Positions 1 to 9,834 are shown, numbered from the stretch's first letter. The stretch is 44,414 nt of DNA from Candidatus Aminicenantota bacterium (GCA_022865785.1 JALHTJ010000039.1:1-44414); one strand, 5' to 3'. Numbers and translations are program-made. The notes: generated by a model from the letters alone, not told the origin.

Positions 1-1
1 C

Positions 2-220
2 GCCGGCGCCTCTCCTTTCAATGAGTTCAATACTTTAAAAAGAAACATCACCGGACACGCTCCCGACCGGGACCAATGGCTGGTCTTTGAACTGGCTGAA
101 AAATACCGTTCCCAATTCCCTTTCCTGGATGAGTTCCTGGAAAATTACCGCAGCCTGGCCAAGGATTTCCGGGAAACTGCCCGAAGGGTTAATGACTTGC
201 TTGCTATCTCCAGAGAATGA
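2..220 (+). CDS. C-terminal part of an unidentified protein (5' truncated by window edge)
   Basis: Frame open from base 2 to TGA 218-220: ...AGASPFNEFNTLKRNITGHAPDRDQWLVFELAEKYRSQFPFLDEFLENYRSLAKDFRETARRVNDLLAISRE*. Family not recognised. Confidence 0.6.
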   Translation, partial: AGASPFNEFNTLKRNITGHAPDRDQWLVFELAEKYRSQFPFLDEFLENYRSLAKDFRETARRVNDLLAISRE

Positions 221-298
221 TCTGAATTTGACAAATCGCCTTGCAGAAAAAAAAAGCCTAAAATAAGTGTTGCACGCAAGTTCACGACTTTTTTTCTA

Positions 299-327
299 TT
301 GAAATTGCTGCCGATTTCCCGTAAAAT
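299..327 (+). promoter_or_regulatory. sigma70-like promoter TTGAAA-N17-TAAAAT, 6 nt before ATG 334 (predicted leaderless)
   Basis: TTGAAA 299-304, 17-nt spacer, TAAAAT 322-327. Confidence 0.6.
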
Positions 328-333
328 GACCTG

Positions 334-1158
334 ATGGAAATATCAGCAAACACCAGCAAAGAAATACCATGGCAATTGAAGATGTTCAATCGCTCCTTGA
401 AGAAAAAGATGAAGGTCGCAGCTCTGGCCAGATTCTTCCCTGTACTTACCAACCGCAAGTGTCTGCTCCTTACCTGCGGCGACAACAACGGCGCCATCAA
501 CTATAAAATACGCCATATGGGCGGCCTTTGGACCTGGGCCGACTTTGAAGCCCAGGGCATTCCCGGCATGGAAGAGCTCCTGGGTGAACCGGTTCTCAAA
601 CTTGATGGTGAAACAGCTTCTTTGCCCTTTGCAAATGATGAATTCGATCTGTCGGTCTGCATAGACGTGCACGAGCATCTAGACGACCCCCTGCCCGTCA
701 CCCGCGAGTTGGCGCGCGTCACGCGCCCAGGCGGCACGGTGATCGTCACCACTCCCAACGGCAATGAGAAAAAGCTCGCGGTGCGCATCAAGAAAGCCAT
801 CGGCATGGACGCCAAGGCCTACGGTCATCGCCGCACTGGATTCGACGTCCCCGACCTGCGCCGGCTCACCACAACAGCCGGATTAACCTTCAGACGCAGC
901 GGTTCCTACGCTCGTTTTTTTACCGAGATGCTTGAACTCGCGATCAATTTCCTTTATGTGAAATTACTGTCCAAAAAAAGCCGGGTCCCGGTCGAAGCCG
1001 GAACCATCGCTCCCGTTAGCAAGAGCCAGCTCAACTCGGTTAAAAAGAGTTACAAGCTTTACACCATGCTCTATCCGGTCTTCTGGCTCATTTCCCGCCT
1101 GGATTACCTGATCGCCTTCACACGCGGTTATGCCGTGGTAGTGGAGACCGTCAAATGA
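334..1158 (+). CDS. class I SAM-dependent methyltransferase
   Basis: 274 aa; motif FDLSVCIDVHEHLDDPLPVTRELARVTRPGGTVIVTTPNGN typical of methyltransferase type 11. Confidence 0.85.
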   Translation: MEISANTSKEIPWQLKMFNRSLKKKMKVAALARFFPVLTNRKCLLLTCGDNNGAINYKIRHMGGLWTWADFEAQGIPGMEELLGEPVLKLDGETASLPFANDEFDLSVCIDVHEHLDDPLPVTRELARVTRPGGTVIVTTPNGNEKKLAVRIKKAIGMDAKAYGHRRTGFDVPDLRRLTTTAGLTFRRSGSYARFFTEMLELAINFLYVKLLSKKSRVPVEAGTIAPVSKSQLNSVKKSYKLYTMLYPVFWLISRLDYLIAFTRGYAVVVETVK

Positions 1159-2150
1159 TCGCCGTCATTACCGGGGCCAACGGATTCATGGGTCGCCACC
1201 TGGTCGAGGACCAATTGGCGCAGGGCATGACCGTGCATGCAGTGGATTTGCATACGGATCGCCTGCAGGCCCTGGATTTCGGGCCCGCCTTGAAAATATT
1301 CCAGGCCGACATCTGCGACCTGGAAGCAATGAAAAAGGTCGTAGCCGGAGCCGCAGTGGTCTTCCATCTGGCCAGCGCTCATCTTTCCATCACCTTAAGT
1401 GAAGAGGCTTACTGGCGCATTAACCGCGATGGAGCGCTCAACCTGGTCCGCTTGTGCCATGAGGCAGAAGTCGCCCGCTTCGTTCACGTGAGCAGCGTTG
1501 GCGTTTATGGAACGATCACCGACCCGCCGGCCGACGAAACAACACCTTGCCATCCCGATCTGATCTACGAAAAAAGCAAGCTGGCCGGAGAGCAAGCCGT
1601 GCTCGACTATGCGTTGCAAAGCGGTTTGCCGCTGACCGTGATCAGGCCGGTTTGGGTATACGGACCGGGCTGTCCGCGTACGGAAAAATTGTTTCGTTCG
1701 CTGCGCAGGAGAACATTTTTCTACATCGGCAGCGGCAACAGCCTGCGCCATTGCATTCATGTCGAGGACTTCAACCTCGCCTGCCGGCTTTGCGCCTCGC
1801 GCCCCGAAGCCGTGGGCCAGGTATTCGTGATCGGTGACGCCCGTCCGGTATCCCTGCGCGAATTGCTGGGCGCCATGGCCCAGGCATCCGGCTTTCCGAA
1901 ACCCCGGATACATCTTCCCTTGCTCATAGCCCGCCCCCTGTTCGCCACAGTCGAATGGCTGGCCAGGAAATTCAACCGCGAGCCTTTCGTTTCCAGCCGA
2001 ACCTTGAAGTTTTTCACCAACAACACGGCTTTTTCAATAACCAAGGCTCGAAAACTGCTCGACTTTGAACCACGCTTCGACGTGGTTGAAGGCATGCGCC
2101 GCACCTGGGACGCGATCAGCCAATTGCCGCCCGCCGCGGGGAAGAACTAA
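1155..2150 (+). CDS. NAD-dependent epimerase/dehydratase (extended SDR)
   Basis: N-terminal ITGANGFMGRHL Rossmann motif; SSVGVYG and YEKSK catalytic motif; ATGA overlap with upstream gene. Confidence 0.9.
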   Translation: MIAVITGANGFMGRHLVEDQLAQGMTVHAVDLHTDRLQALDFGPALKIFQADICDLEAMKKVVAGAAVVFHLASAHLSITLSEEAYWRINRDGALNLVRLCHEAEVARFVHVSSVGVYGTITDPPADETTPCHPDLIYEKSKLAGEQAVLDYALQSGLPLTVIRPVWVYGPGCPRTEKLFRSLRRRTFFYIGSGNSLRHCIHVEDFNLACRLCASRPEAVGQVFVIGDARPVSLRELLGAMAQASGFPKPRIHLPLLIARPLFATVEWLARKFNREPFVSSRTLKFFTNNTAFSITKARKLLDFEPRFDVVEGMRRTWDAISQLPPAAGKN

Positions 2151-2153
2151 ACC

Positions 2154-4016
2154 ATGTGCGGCATATGCGGCTTTACATGGGAGGACAGGCAGGCAGTGCA
2201 GGCCATGGCCGATGAGATCGCTCACCGGGGACCCGATCAGAGCGGCTACCATTGCACTCCGGGGATCTCTCTGGGGCACCGCCGCCTGTCGATCATCGAC
2301 CTTTCCGAAAACGGACGCCAGCCCATCACCAATGAAGACGGCAGCCTTTGGCTGCTGCACAATGGAGAAATTTACAATTTCCGCGAGGTGAAGCACTGGC
2401 TGGAAAGCCGTGGGCACGTTTTTCGCAGCGCTTCCGACTCGGAAGTGATCCTGCACGCTTACGAAGAAGAAGGCATTGAATGCCTGCGTCGTTTTAACGG
2501 TATGTTCGCCATAGCCCTTTGGGACGCCAAACGGCAGCGTCTGGTACTCGCCCGCGACCGGCTGGGAGAGAAGCCGTTATATTATTGCCAGGCCGGCGAC
2601 CAGCTAATTTTCGCCTCTGAAATAAAAGCTCTGCTCAAGAACCCCCGCGTACCCAGAAGGATCGACGAAGCCGCCCTCGATTGTTTCCTGGGCTTTGAGT
2701 TCATTCCGGCACCCATGACAGCCTTCGCCGGCATCAGGGCGCTCCCCGCCGGCCATTGGTTGGAATGGGATAACGGAAGCGCCAACATCAGGCAATATTG
2801 GCGCCTTGGTCAACAAAGCGAAGAACGCCCGGAAAAGGAATGGAGCGAAGCGTTGCGGGCCCAGCTTGAACGGGCTGTGCGTCTGCGTCTGGAGAGCGAC
2901 GTTCCCCTGGGGGCTTTCCTTTCCGGTGGTATCGACTCAAGCACGGTCGTGGCCATGATGCGCCGGGCCAGTGCCGGACCCATCCGTACATTCGCGCTGG
3001 GCTACAAAGAAGCGGGATTTTCTGAGTTCGCCTACGCGAAAAAGGTCGCCAACCACTTCGGCACCGTGCACAACGAGCTTCTGATCGATCCCATTACCCC
3101 TGAAATCATAGAAAAAGCGGTTTGGCACCTTGACCAGCCGTTCTCGGAATTTTCGGTACTTCCCTATTTCCTGATCTGCCGCAAGGCCCGCGAGCACGTC
3201 ACGGTTTGCCTTTCCGGCGAAGGGGGCGACGAAGTATTCGTAGGCTATGACCGTTTCAAAGCCAGCAGGGCCGAACGCTACCTGCAAAAACTTCCTGCCC
3301 CGCTGCGTCGGGCGGCAGGCACCCTGGCAGCCTCCCTTCCTGACCGGCCGCAAAAAAAAGGCGCTTTGAACAGCCTGCGCCGTTTTTTCCAGGGTGCCGC
3401 CCTGCCCTCCGGCGGCCACATGCGTTGGCAGTATTTCTTAAGCGCGGAAATGGCTCGGGACCTCTTCCGCGGTCGCTCAGGCGAGGAAATCCTGGCGACC
3501 ACCCTGGCTTGGGCGGATCGTGCCGCGCCAACATCCGGCAACCAGGATACCCTGGAGCGGGAGATCCTTTGCGAGCTAAGCTTCATGATGCCGGAAAACC
3601 CGCTGATGAAAGTGGACAAAATGAGCATGGCCTGCGCGCTGGAAATTCGCGCTCCACTCATTGACCACGAACTGGTCGAGTTCGCCAACCGCATCCCTTC
3701 CCGGCTCAAGCTTGCCGGCTGGACGACCAAGGCCATCCTTAAAAAAACCATGGCCGACCTCCTGCCGCCGGGAATAGCCTACCGCCCCAAACACGGCTTC
3801 AGTTTTCCAATCAAGCACTGGCTGCGGGGAGACCTGCTCGCTTACATGGAAGATGTATTGAGCGGATCGTCCTTCATCCGTGAAAGATTCAATGCGGCCA
3901 CGGTCGACCGCCTGATCGCCGAACATCGCACCGGTAGCAGGAACCACGACCACCTGTTGTGGAGCCTGGTTAACCTCGCCCTTTGGCACAAGCGTTTCCT
4001 GTCCGCATCCGCATAG
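2154..4016 (+). CDS. asnB: asparagine synthase (glutamine-hydrolysing)
   Basis: MCGICGF N-terminal Cys2 glutaminase; RGPDQSG; LSGGIDSSTV PP-loop; SGEGGDEVFVGYDR; full length, 620 aa. Confidence 0.95.
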   Translation: MCGICGFTWEDRQAVQAMADEIAHRGPDQSGYHCTPGISLGHRRLSIIDLSENGRQPITNEDGSLWLLHNGEIYNFREVKHWLESRGHVFRSASDSEVILHAYEEEGIECLRRFNGMFAIALWDAKRQRLVLARDRLGEKPLYYCQAGDQLIFASEIKALLKNPRVPRRIDEAALDCFLGFEFIPAPMTAFAGIRALPAGHWLEWDNGSANIRQYWRLGQQSEERPEKEWSEALRAQLERAVRLRLESDVPLGAFLSGGIDSSTVVAMMRRASAGPIRTFALGYKEAGFSEFAYAKKVANHFGTVHNELLIDPITPEIIEKAVWHLDQPFSEFSVLPYFLICRKAREHVTVCLSGEGGDEVFVGYDRFKASRAERYLQKLPAPLRRAAGTLAASLPDRPQKKGALNSLRRFFQGAALPSGGHMRWQYFLSAEMARDLFRGRSGEEILATTLAWADRAAPTSGNQDTLEREILCELSFMMPENPLMKVDKMSMACALEIRAPLIDHELVEFANRIPSRLKLAGWTTKAILKKTMADLLPPGIAYRPKHGFSFPIKHWLRGDLLAYMEDVLSGSSFIRERFNAATVDRLIAEHRTGSRNHDHLLWSLVNLALWHKRFLSASA

Positions 4017-4017
4017 C

Positions 4018-4815
4018 ATGTTTGCCCGCATCGCCGTCGACGTTCACTTGCATTTTTACGAAAACTATGACCAGGAACGATTCTGGCAGGCGCTTTGCGA
4101 TAACCTGGCTTTAGGCGCTGCTGAACGGCATTGTGAAAATACCCAGCTGCAGAGAATGGTCCTGCTGACCGAAGCTGCGGGATGCAATATGTTTCCCCGC
4201 TGGGCCGTCCCGGGCGCCTCCGCACCGGGCGGATTCACTTTCAGCCCTACAGATGAACCGTACTCGCTGGCCCTCAACCGCCTGGGCGAGCGCCTGCTCC
4301 TGATCATCTCGGGCCGGCAGATCGTCACCGCCGAACACCTTGAAGTCCTGACCGCCGGTGTTTTCCCCGCCATTTCTGACGGCCGGCCGTTGCCGGAAGT
4401 GGCGGCCGAACTGGCTGAAGCCGGAGCCCTGGCCATCATTCCCTGGGGAGCAGGCAAATGGCTGGGCCGGCGCGGCCGCCTGGTGCGGAGAATGGCGATT
4501 TCAAACGCAGACCCGACCATGTTCCTGGCCGATAACCCGGCCCGCCCCACCTTCTGGCCGGCACCGCGTATCTTCCGCACCATGGAGTCAAGCGGCAAAG
4601 CCGTTCTGCGCGGCTCTGACCCGCTGCCGCTGCCCGGGGAAGAAAAACGCGCCGGGGCTTTTGCGTCATTGCTCGAAGGCGATTTCAACCCCATGAGACC
4701 GTTGTCGTCGCTAAAAAAAATCCTGGCACAGAACGGCCGGGTTCAGGGTCTTGGTCGACGCGATGGAATGATCACGTTTTTCCGCAGGCAGATCAGCCTT
4801 CGTCTGCGCGGATAA
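4018..4815 (+). CDS. conserved hypothetical protein, possibly metal-dependent-hydrolase-like
   Basis: 265 aa starting 1 nt after asnB stop; N-terminal VDVHLHF (HxH) and VLRGSDPLPLPGEE segment; no confident family. Confidence 0.65.
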   Translation: MFARIAVDVHLHFYENYDQERFWQALCDNLALGAAERHCENTQLQRMVLLTEAAGCNMFPRWAVPGASAPGGFTFSPTDEPYSLALNRLGERLLLIISGRQIVTAEHLEVLTAGVFPAISDGRPLPEVAAELAEAGALAIIPWGAGKWLGRRGRLVRRMAISNADPTMFLADNPARPTFWPAPRIFRTMESSGKAVLRGSDPLPLPGEEKRAGAFASLLEGDFNPMRPLSSLKKILAQNGRVQGLGRRDGMITFFRRQISLRLRG

Positions 4816-4932
4816 AGAGAAACCAGCCCGGGAGCCGAAGAGACCTTTGTTTTGATTTTTTTCCAAGGCAAGACGACGATCACAAGCGCCAGCGACCGAT
4901 ACATAACGACATTCTGGATAGGAACGCTTGAA

Positions 4933-6327
4933 TTATTTGCCGGAATGAACTTTGCTGCACATGGCGTACAGAATGCGATCCGATTGGGTGATGGCTTCGC
5001 GGCGCTCAATGGTGAAATAACGCTGGAACTCTTCTTCGAATCCGCAGACATGGTAATCGGGAAAAATATCATCCCGGGTAGCCAGCAGGAGCCGCACCTG
5101 GGAATCACTTTTTGGAATGAACTCGATAATCAGGTTCCGGCAGAAGCGGCTGAAAAAATCGGCTATCTTGGCCAGCGGCAGGTTGTTGGCAATGGCCAGG
5201 TGATGCACCAGGGCCAGGGCCAGGACCGTGTCGACTGGACAACGCTGCAAAAGCGATGTCCGCTCTGCGTTCTCCCAGCCGATGCCCGGGCTGGGATTGG
5301 TGATGTCGCCCAGGAGCGGCAGCAAAAACTTTTCGCCGGAGAGGCGGCACTGCAGGTAGTTTTTTTCCACTGCCGCTGCATCGATATCCAGGGAAACGGT
5401 CGGGATGCTGCGCTGAGAGGCCAGGCGGCTGAAGACGCCGGTGTTGGCTCCGATGTCCCAAACATGGCGCGGGTTCAGCCATTGCAGGAAATCATCTACG
5501 ATATTCTTTTTGAACTCAAGCGCCTGATCGGAATAATTCGTATGGCCGTAATATTCGGCCCACTCGCTGCCGCTTGGCTGCCAGTTCAGTTTCTTCACGG
5601 CAGTTTCCAGGCTATTCAGCAAAGCCAGGAGGGCAAAACGGCTCATGGGGCGCTGTTTGGATCGCAGCGGCTTGTCGGCATAACGTTTTTGCGAACGGGC
5701 GTGCAAATGGATATGAGAAAGCAGGGAGAATCTGAACCGAGTGCGCTCGGGCAACAGGCTGCTGGCCAGGTCCAGGGGGACGCCGTCCAAATGCAGTCGC
5801 GACAATTGGTTCAAGCGGACATCTCCGTAGGCCATCAAGGCCAGCGGCGCCAGAAAGTGCTGGCAGAACTGGCGGTAGGCCACCCAGGGACGCCCAGCGG
5901 GATATTTTTCAAAAGACAGGGTATCGATCAACAGAGGTCGCCCGGAGACAAACTGCACATTATAGGCGCTGGCGTCTTTGAGTGACATGCCGTATTCCAG
6001 CGCCGTTTTCTGGATATTCAGGGTCAGCAGGGCGGCATCCTTGAGCTGGCTGAAGCACCATTCGTAGGGATAAGAAATGAAAGGGACCAGGTTCGGACGG
6101 ATGACTTTATAGGCGGCGGCAGTGCGGGCCAGTTTCAAGTCGCATTCCTCATGCTCAACAAGTTGCCCGGCACCGGCAAGTTTTTCGTACAGGCCTGAAG
6201 CGATCAGCTGATCGTAATTCTCGCGATAGGTTTCATTGACCTGTCGGAAAAGTTGATTTTCATGCCAAAAAAGAAAACCGCTGGGGTCGCGGAAAGACCC
6301 GGACACGGCCGTACTTTCAACCTTCAT
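4933..6327 (-). CDS. NoeA-like class I SAM-dependent methyltransferase
   Basis: SGSFRDPSGFLFWHENQLFRQVNETYRENYDQLIASGLYEKL N-terminus; VWDIGANTGVFSRLA SAM motif. Start placed at ATG 6327 (MKVESTAV), ATGA-overlapping the upstream small gene, rather than the ORF-track start 6378. Confidence 0.85.
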   Translation of the reverse strand: MKVESTAVSGSFRDPSGFLFWHENQLFRQVNETYRENYDQLIASGLYEKLAGAGQLVEHEECDLKLARTAAAYKVIRPNLVPFISYPYEWCFSQLKDAALLTLNIQKTALEYGMSLKDASAYNVQFVSGRPLLIDTLSFEKYPAGRPWVAYRQFCQHFLAPLALMAYGDVRLNQLSRLHLDGVPLDLASSLLPERTRFRFSLLSHIHLHARSQKRYADKPLRSKQRPMSRFALLALLNSLETAVKKLNWQPSGSEWAEYYGHTNYSDQALEFKKNIVDDFLQWLNPRHVWDIGANTGVFSRLASQRSIPTVSLDIDAAAVEKNYLQCRLSGEKFLLPLLGDITNPSPGIGWENAERTSLLQRCPVDTVLALALVHHLAIANNLPLAKIADFFSRFCRNLIIEFIPKSDSQVRLLLATRDDIFPDYHVCGFEEEFQRYFTIERREAITQSDRILYAMCSKVHSGK

Positions 6328-6542
6328 TTTTCCTTTTTGGAAAAAAGCCGGACGACAAATATCTTGATCTTGTGCCAATACACCTTGACAGCGAATGAAA
6401 GCGCCACAAAAGCCGCGATAATGATCTGGAAGACATAGCTTCCCGTCCCGGGATCAATGTACGCGTAGGAATAGCGGGGGAAAAGCAGACAAAAAGCCGC
6501 CAGCAGCAGGCAGGAATGAATAATGTCTTTTATTTGCTTCAT
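6324..6542 (-). CDS. small membrane protein with YIDPGTGSYVFQ motif
   Basis: 72 aa; signal/TM segment, then AYIDPGTGSYVFQIIIAAFVALSFAVKVYW; Shine-Dalgarno GAGGTGATCC upstream; 4-nt overlap with the methyltransferase. Confidence 0.8.
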   Translation of the reverse strand: MKQIKDIIHSCLLLAAFCLLFPRYSYAYIDPGTGSYVFQIIIAAFVALSFAVKVYWHKIKIFVVRLFSKKEK

Positions 6543-6683
6543 CGGATCACCTCATTGAAAACCATGAAAACAGCTCTGTGGTCAGTAAACTTTGATCGTT
6601 TCAGGAAATTTTATTATATATTATTTCCCCAATGCGGTCAACCTCGGGAACAGACCGGTGTTTTCTTTTCATATGGATTTTGC

Positions 6684-6689
6684 TATAAT
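6684..6689 (+). promoter_or_regulatory. extended -10 (TGCTATAAT) 11 nt before ATG 6701
   Basis: TGC at 6681-6683 followed by TATAAT 6684-6689; no good -35; no Shine-Dalgarno. Confidence 0.5.
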
Positions 6690-6700
6690 AAAGCCTGCCC

Positions 6701-8413
6701 ATGACGCCAAAAGCCATTAAGATTTTTTTTGCCATGTTTCTGCTGTTCATAATCTGCTTTTCTTTCGGCACCGATCTGCCCAAAACCAAGCACGGCGGTT
6801 TTTTTTCTGATGAATCGACCTATTTTTCCATCATGCAGAGCCTGGCCTTTGATTACGACTTGGAATATACCCGGGCCGACATCATGCGCATCCGGGAAAA
6901 TTATTGGGTCGGCCCCATGGGACTTTTCTTGAAGCAAGGCCGGAATAACCGCATATATTACGCCAAATCATTTATTTACCCACTGGCACTGGCCCCGTTT
7001 TTCAGGCTGTTCGGCAACCACGGCATCCTGCTGGCCAACTCCCTGATGGTTTTTTTTGCATTGCTCATGGGATTCCTGCTGCTACGGCAGCAATATTCCC
7101 TCAAGCGGAGTTTTGTCTTCACCATAATGTACATATTTTGCAGCATTACCTTCATCTATGTGTGGTGGATTACCGCCGACCTTTTTAATTTTTTCATCAA
7201 TTTTGCCGCCCTGTTCTTCTTTTTTTACGAATTCAAGAATCCTGCCTGGTCAAACATTGCCGGTGTTTTTTTTGCCGCGGCGATCTTTTCAAAACCCAAC
7301 AACCTGCTGCACATCGGCGTACTTTTCCTGCTGCTCCTCTATCAGAAAAATTGGAAGAAATTCATCAGCCTGGGACTGATCTGCGTTGTATTCCTGGCAG
7401 GCCTTTTTGCCTTCAATTACAGCCAGACCGGGGAGATCAATTATCAGGGCGGGGAAAGAAAGTCATTTTATGGCAATTTCCCATTGGAAAGAGAGGATTT
7501 TTCCTTTGCCAGCGGCCACAAAATGAGCACCGACACCTATTGGAGCAGATTCTACCTGAGTCCGGCCATCGCCCTGCTCAATATGTTTTATTATTTTTTT
7601 GGCCGCTTCACCGGCATGCTGCTCTACTTTTTCCCGGCTTTCTTCCTGCTGCTTCTATTCTTTTTTCAGAAAAAACAACCACAGGACTGGTTCCTGTTGG
7701 CCGGGATCGTTTCAGCCATTCTTTGTTATATCCTGTTGATGCCTGACAATTATTTCGGCGGCGGCGGCTCCCTGGGCAACAGGTATTTTTTGAACATCTA
7801 TCCCTTGTTTTTCTTTCTAGGCTACCGCGAGCGACGCTTTCAATTCACCCTGTTGCCCGCGGCCGCAGCCATGATTTTTCTGGCGCCGATTTTCATGAAC
7901 GGTATGTTCAATTCGGCGTTTCCCCGCTATCCCGGATTGTCTTTTCCCATTAAATTCTTTCCGGCGGAAAAAACCCAATACGCTACTTTGCCCAGCAACA
8001 CCAATCCCCGCGCCTTCAACAGGAAAATCGCTGAAAAATATACCTTGTTTTTCCTCAATGACAATTACAACCCCATCGAAGGCGAAGCTTTTTGGACCCA
8101 CGCCGACAAAGAGTTGGAGGTGTTCCTTCTGGCCCCGGGCAATGTAAAGAAGTTCACCTTTCAATTGAAAAACATCCCCAAGGCCAACCATATCCGCCTG
8201 CAGGTCGAATACAAATCCAAAACCGTTTTCATCGCGCCCGGAGAAGTTCGTGACGTCACCTTCAGCCGTGTTCCGGGCCTGCGCATCGCCAGCCGTTTCA
8301 TTTATCATATCAAAATCAAGAGCAGCAACTATTACTGCCCGTTCTTCACCGACGCCAAAACCCAGGATCGGCGCCTGTTGGGAGTACAGGCCCAGATCGA
8401 ACTGGATTACTGA
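6701..8413 (+). CDS. polytopic membrane protein, GT39/ArnT-like GT-C glycosyltransferase candidate
   Basis: 570 aa; many TM segments; early FFSDESTYFSIMQSLAFDYDL loop (DE motif as in GT-C); soluble beta-rich C-terminus. Confidence 0.75.
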   Translation: MTPKAIKIFFAMFLLFIICFSFGTDLPKTKHGGFFSDESTYFSIMQSLAFDYDLEYTRADIMRIRENYWVGPMGLFLKQGRNNRIYYAKSFIYPLALAPFFRLFGNHGILLANSLMVFFALLMGFLLLRQQYSLKRSFVFTIMYIFCSITFIYVWWITADLFNFFINFAALFFFFYEFKNPAWSNIAGVFFAAAIFSKPNNLLHIGVLFLLLLYQKNWKKFISLGLICVVFLAGLFAFNYSQTGEINYQGGERKSFYGNFPLEREDFSFASGHKMSTDTYWSRFYLSPAIALLNMFYYFFGRFTGMLLYFFPAFFLLLLFFFQKKQPQDWFLLAGIVSAILCYILLMPDNYFGGGGSLGNRYFLNIYPLFFFLGYRERRFQFTLLPAAAAMIFLAPIFMNGMFNSAFPRYPGLSFPIKFFPAEKTQYATLPSNTNPRAFNRKIAEKYTLFFLNDNYNPIEGEAFWTHADKELEVFLLAPGNVKKFTFQLKNIPKANHIRLQVEYKSKTVFIAPGEVRDVTFSRVPGLRIASRFIYHIKIKSSNYYCPFFTDAKTQDRRLLGVQAQIELDY

Positions 8414-8441
8414 ACAGCACGCCCCGGAGCGCCCGCTGCCG

Positions 8442-8470
8442 TTGACTTTTGCGGCTGCATTCCTTAATAT
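8442..8470 (+). promoter_or_regulatory. promoter TTGACT-N17-TAATAT upstream of PHP gene
   Basis: TTGACT 8442-8447, TAATAT 8465-8470; ATG at 8481. Confidence 0.55.
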
Positions 8471-8480
8471 GGCAGCCAGT

Positions 8481-9227
8481 ATGAGAATAGCCGCCGATCT
8501 TCACATTCATTCCACCCTCTCACCCTGTGCTTCCTTGGAAATGTCACCGGCGGCCATTGTGCGGCGTGCCAAGGAGCTCGCCCTGGACCTCATCGCCATC
8601 ACCGACCACAACAGCATGGAAAACAGTTTTGTCGCGGTTAGCCTGGGAATGAAAGTGGGGGTGCGGGTCTTGTACGGCATGGAGGCGCAAACAAGTGAAG
8701 ATGTTCATTTCCTATGCCTTTTCGAAGACCGGGTGCGGGCCGAAGCCTTCAATGTAAGGATCTACGACCATTTGCCAGACGTAAAGAACGAGCCTGAATA
8801 TTTCGGCGACCAGGTGGTCGTTGACGGGGAGGAAAATATCGTCCGCTATGAAGACCGTCTGCTGTTGAACGCCCTTGCTCTCTCCATCCCGGAATTGCTT
8901 GAGCTGGTGAGTGAACACGGTGGGGCGGTCATTCCCGCTCACGTCGAAAGCGCTTGCTTCGGCCTACTGGTCAACATGGGTATGGTGCCCCGGGAACTGC
9001 GCGACTCCGTATTGGAAATTTCCCATACCGCCGGCTGTGAAGATGTGCAGCATTCCTACCAAGAGTTGAACCGCTTCCCCTTGATCACCAACTCCGATGC
9101 CCATTTCCTTAAGGACATTGGCTGTGCCTATACGGTTTTCCAGGCCACGTCCCCCTCCCTGCCCGCTTTGATCAAAGCCGCCAGGGCCGGCGCCTTCGCC
9201 AGGGTCTACCGCAAGAACCATGGTTGA
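8481..9227 (+). CDS. PHP-domain phosphoesterase-like protein
   Basis: Start placed at ATG 8481 (MRIAADLHIHSTLSPCAS...AITDHNSMENS...NSDAHFLKDIG), PHP metal-binding motifs. The upstream part of the 8250 ORF overlaps the preceding gene and looks non-coding. Confidence 0.9.
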   Translation: MRIAADLHIHSTLSPCASLEMSPAAIVRRAKELALDLIAITDHNSMENSFVAVSLGMKVGVRVLYGMEAQTSEDVHFLCLFEDRVRAEAFNVRIYDHLPDVKNEPEYFGDQVVVDGEENIVRYEDRLLLNALALSIPELLELVSEHGGAVIPAHVESACFGLLVNMGMVPRELRDSVLEISHTAGCEDVQHSYQELNRFPLITNSDAHFLKDIGCAYTVFQATSPSLPALIKAARAGAFARVYRKNHG

Positions 9228-9774
9228 GGATCTCTGTTTCCACCTGCATGACCTGGTTCAGAATTCGGCCGCGGCCGGAGCGAATAACATTTCGGTGACG
9301 ATCAGCGATCAGACTGCAAAAGATATTATAACCATGACGGTCGAGGATGACGGCAAGGGCATGGACCGCCGGACCCTGGTCAAGGTTCAGGATCCTTTCT
9401 TCACCAGCAAAAATTTTAAAAAAGTCGGCCTGGGCATTCCCTTGCTCAAGGCCACGGCGCAGAGCTGTCGCGGCGATTTTCGCATCAGCAGCAGGGTGGG
9501 ACATGGAACCAAAGTCAGAGCCAGGCTGCAGAAAAGCCACGTGGACTGCCCTCCCCTTGGCGATCTTAGGGAAACCCTGCTTTCGCTTCTGGTCGGTTTT
9601 GACATGATCAACATCCGCTTCACCTACCAAAGCGAAAAAGGGGAGTTTGCCTTGGCCAGCGAAGAGATCCGCGGCCAGGTGGGGGACCTGCATTTTTCCC
9701 ATCCCGAGATCCAGAGGTTTTTAAAAGGATACATCCATGAAGGGCTTGCCCGCGTACTCGTCACCCTCGCTTGA
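9220..9774 (+). CDS. histidine-kinase-like ATPase (HATPase_c) protein
   Basis: LHDLVQNSAAAGA (N box), VEDDGKGMDR (G1), GLGIPLLKATAQ, GHGTKVRA; 8-nt overlap with PHP gene. Confidence 0.85.
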   Translation: MVEDLCFHLHDLVQNSAAAGANNISVTISDQTAKDIITMTVEDDGKGMDRRTLVKVQDPFFTSKNFKKVGLGIPLLKATAQSCRGDFRISSRVGHGTKVRARLQKSHVDCPPLGDLRETLLSLLVGFDMINIRFTYQSEKGEFALASEEIRGQVGDLHFSHPEIQRFLKGYIHEGLARVLVTLA

Positions 9775-9797
9775 GGCCGAGCCGTCGGCCGCGGCGG

Positions 9798-9827
9798 TTG
9801 TTCTACTTTCGCCCAGTATGCTACAAT
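9798..9827 (+). promoter_or_regulatory. promoter TTGTTC-N18-(TGC)TACAAT, 7 nt before ATG 9835
   Basis: TTGTTC 9798-9803, extended -10 TGCTACAAT ending 9827. Confidence 0.5.
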
Positions 9828-9834
9828 TGCATTC

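Noticed and set aside
4852-5985. 377-aa + strand ORF
   Set aside because: Antisense to the well-supported NoeA-like methyltransferase; low-complexity Q/G-rich translation typical of shadow ORFs in GC-rich genes.
6721-7210. Multiple T8 homopolymers in the GT-C gene at 6701
   Set aside because: Explained by Phe-rich TM codons (TTT TTT); slippage possible but not specifically indicated.
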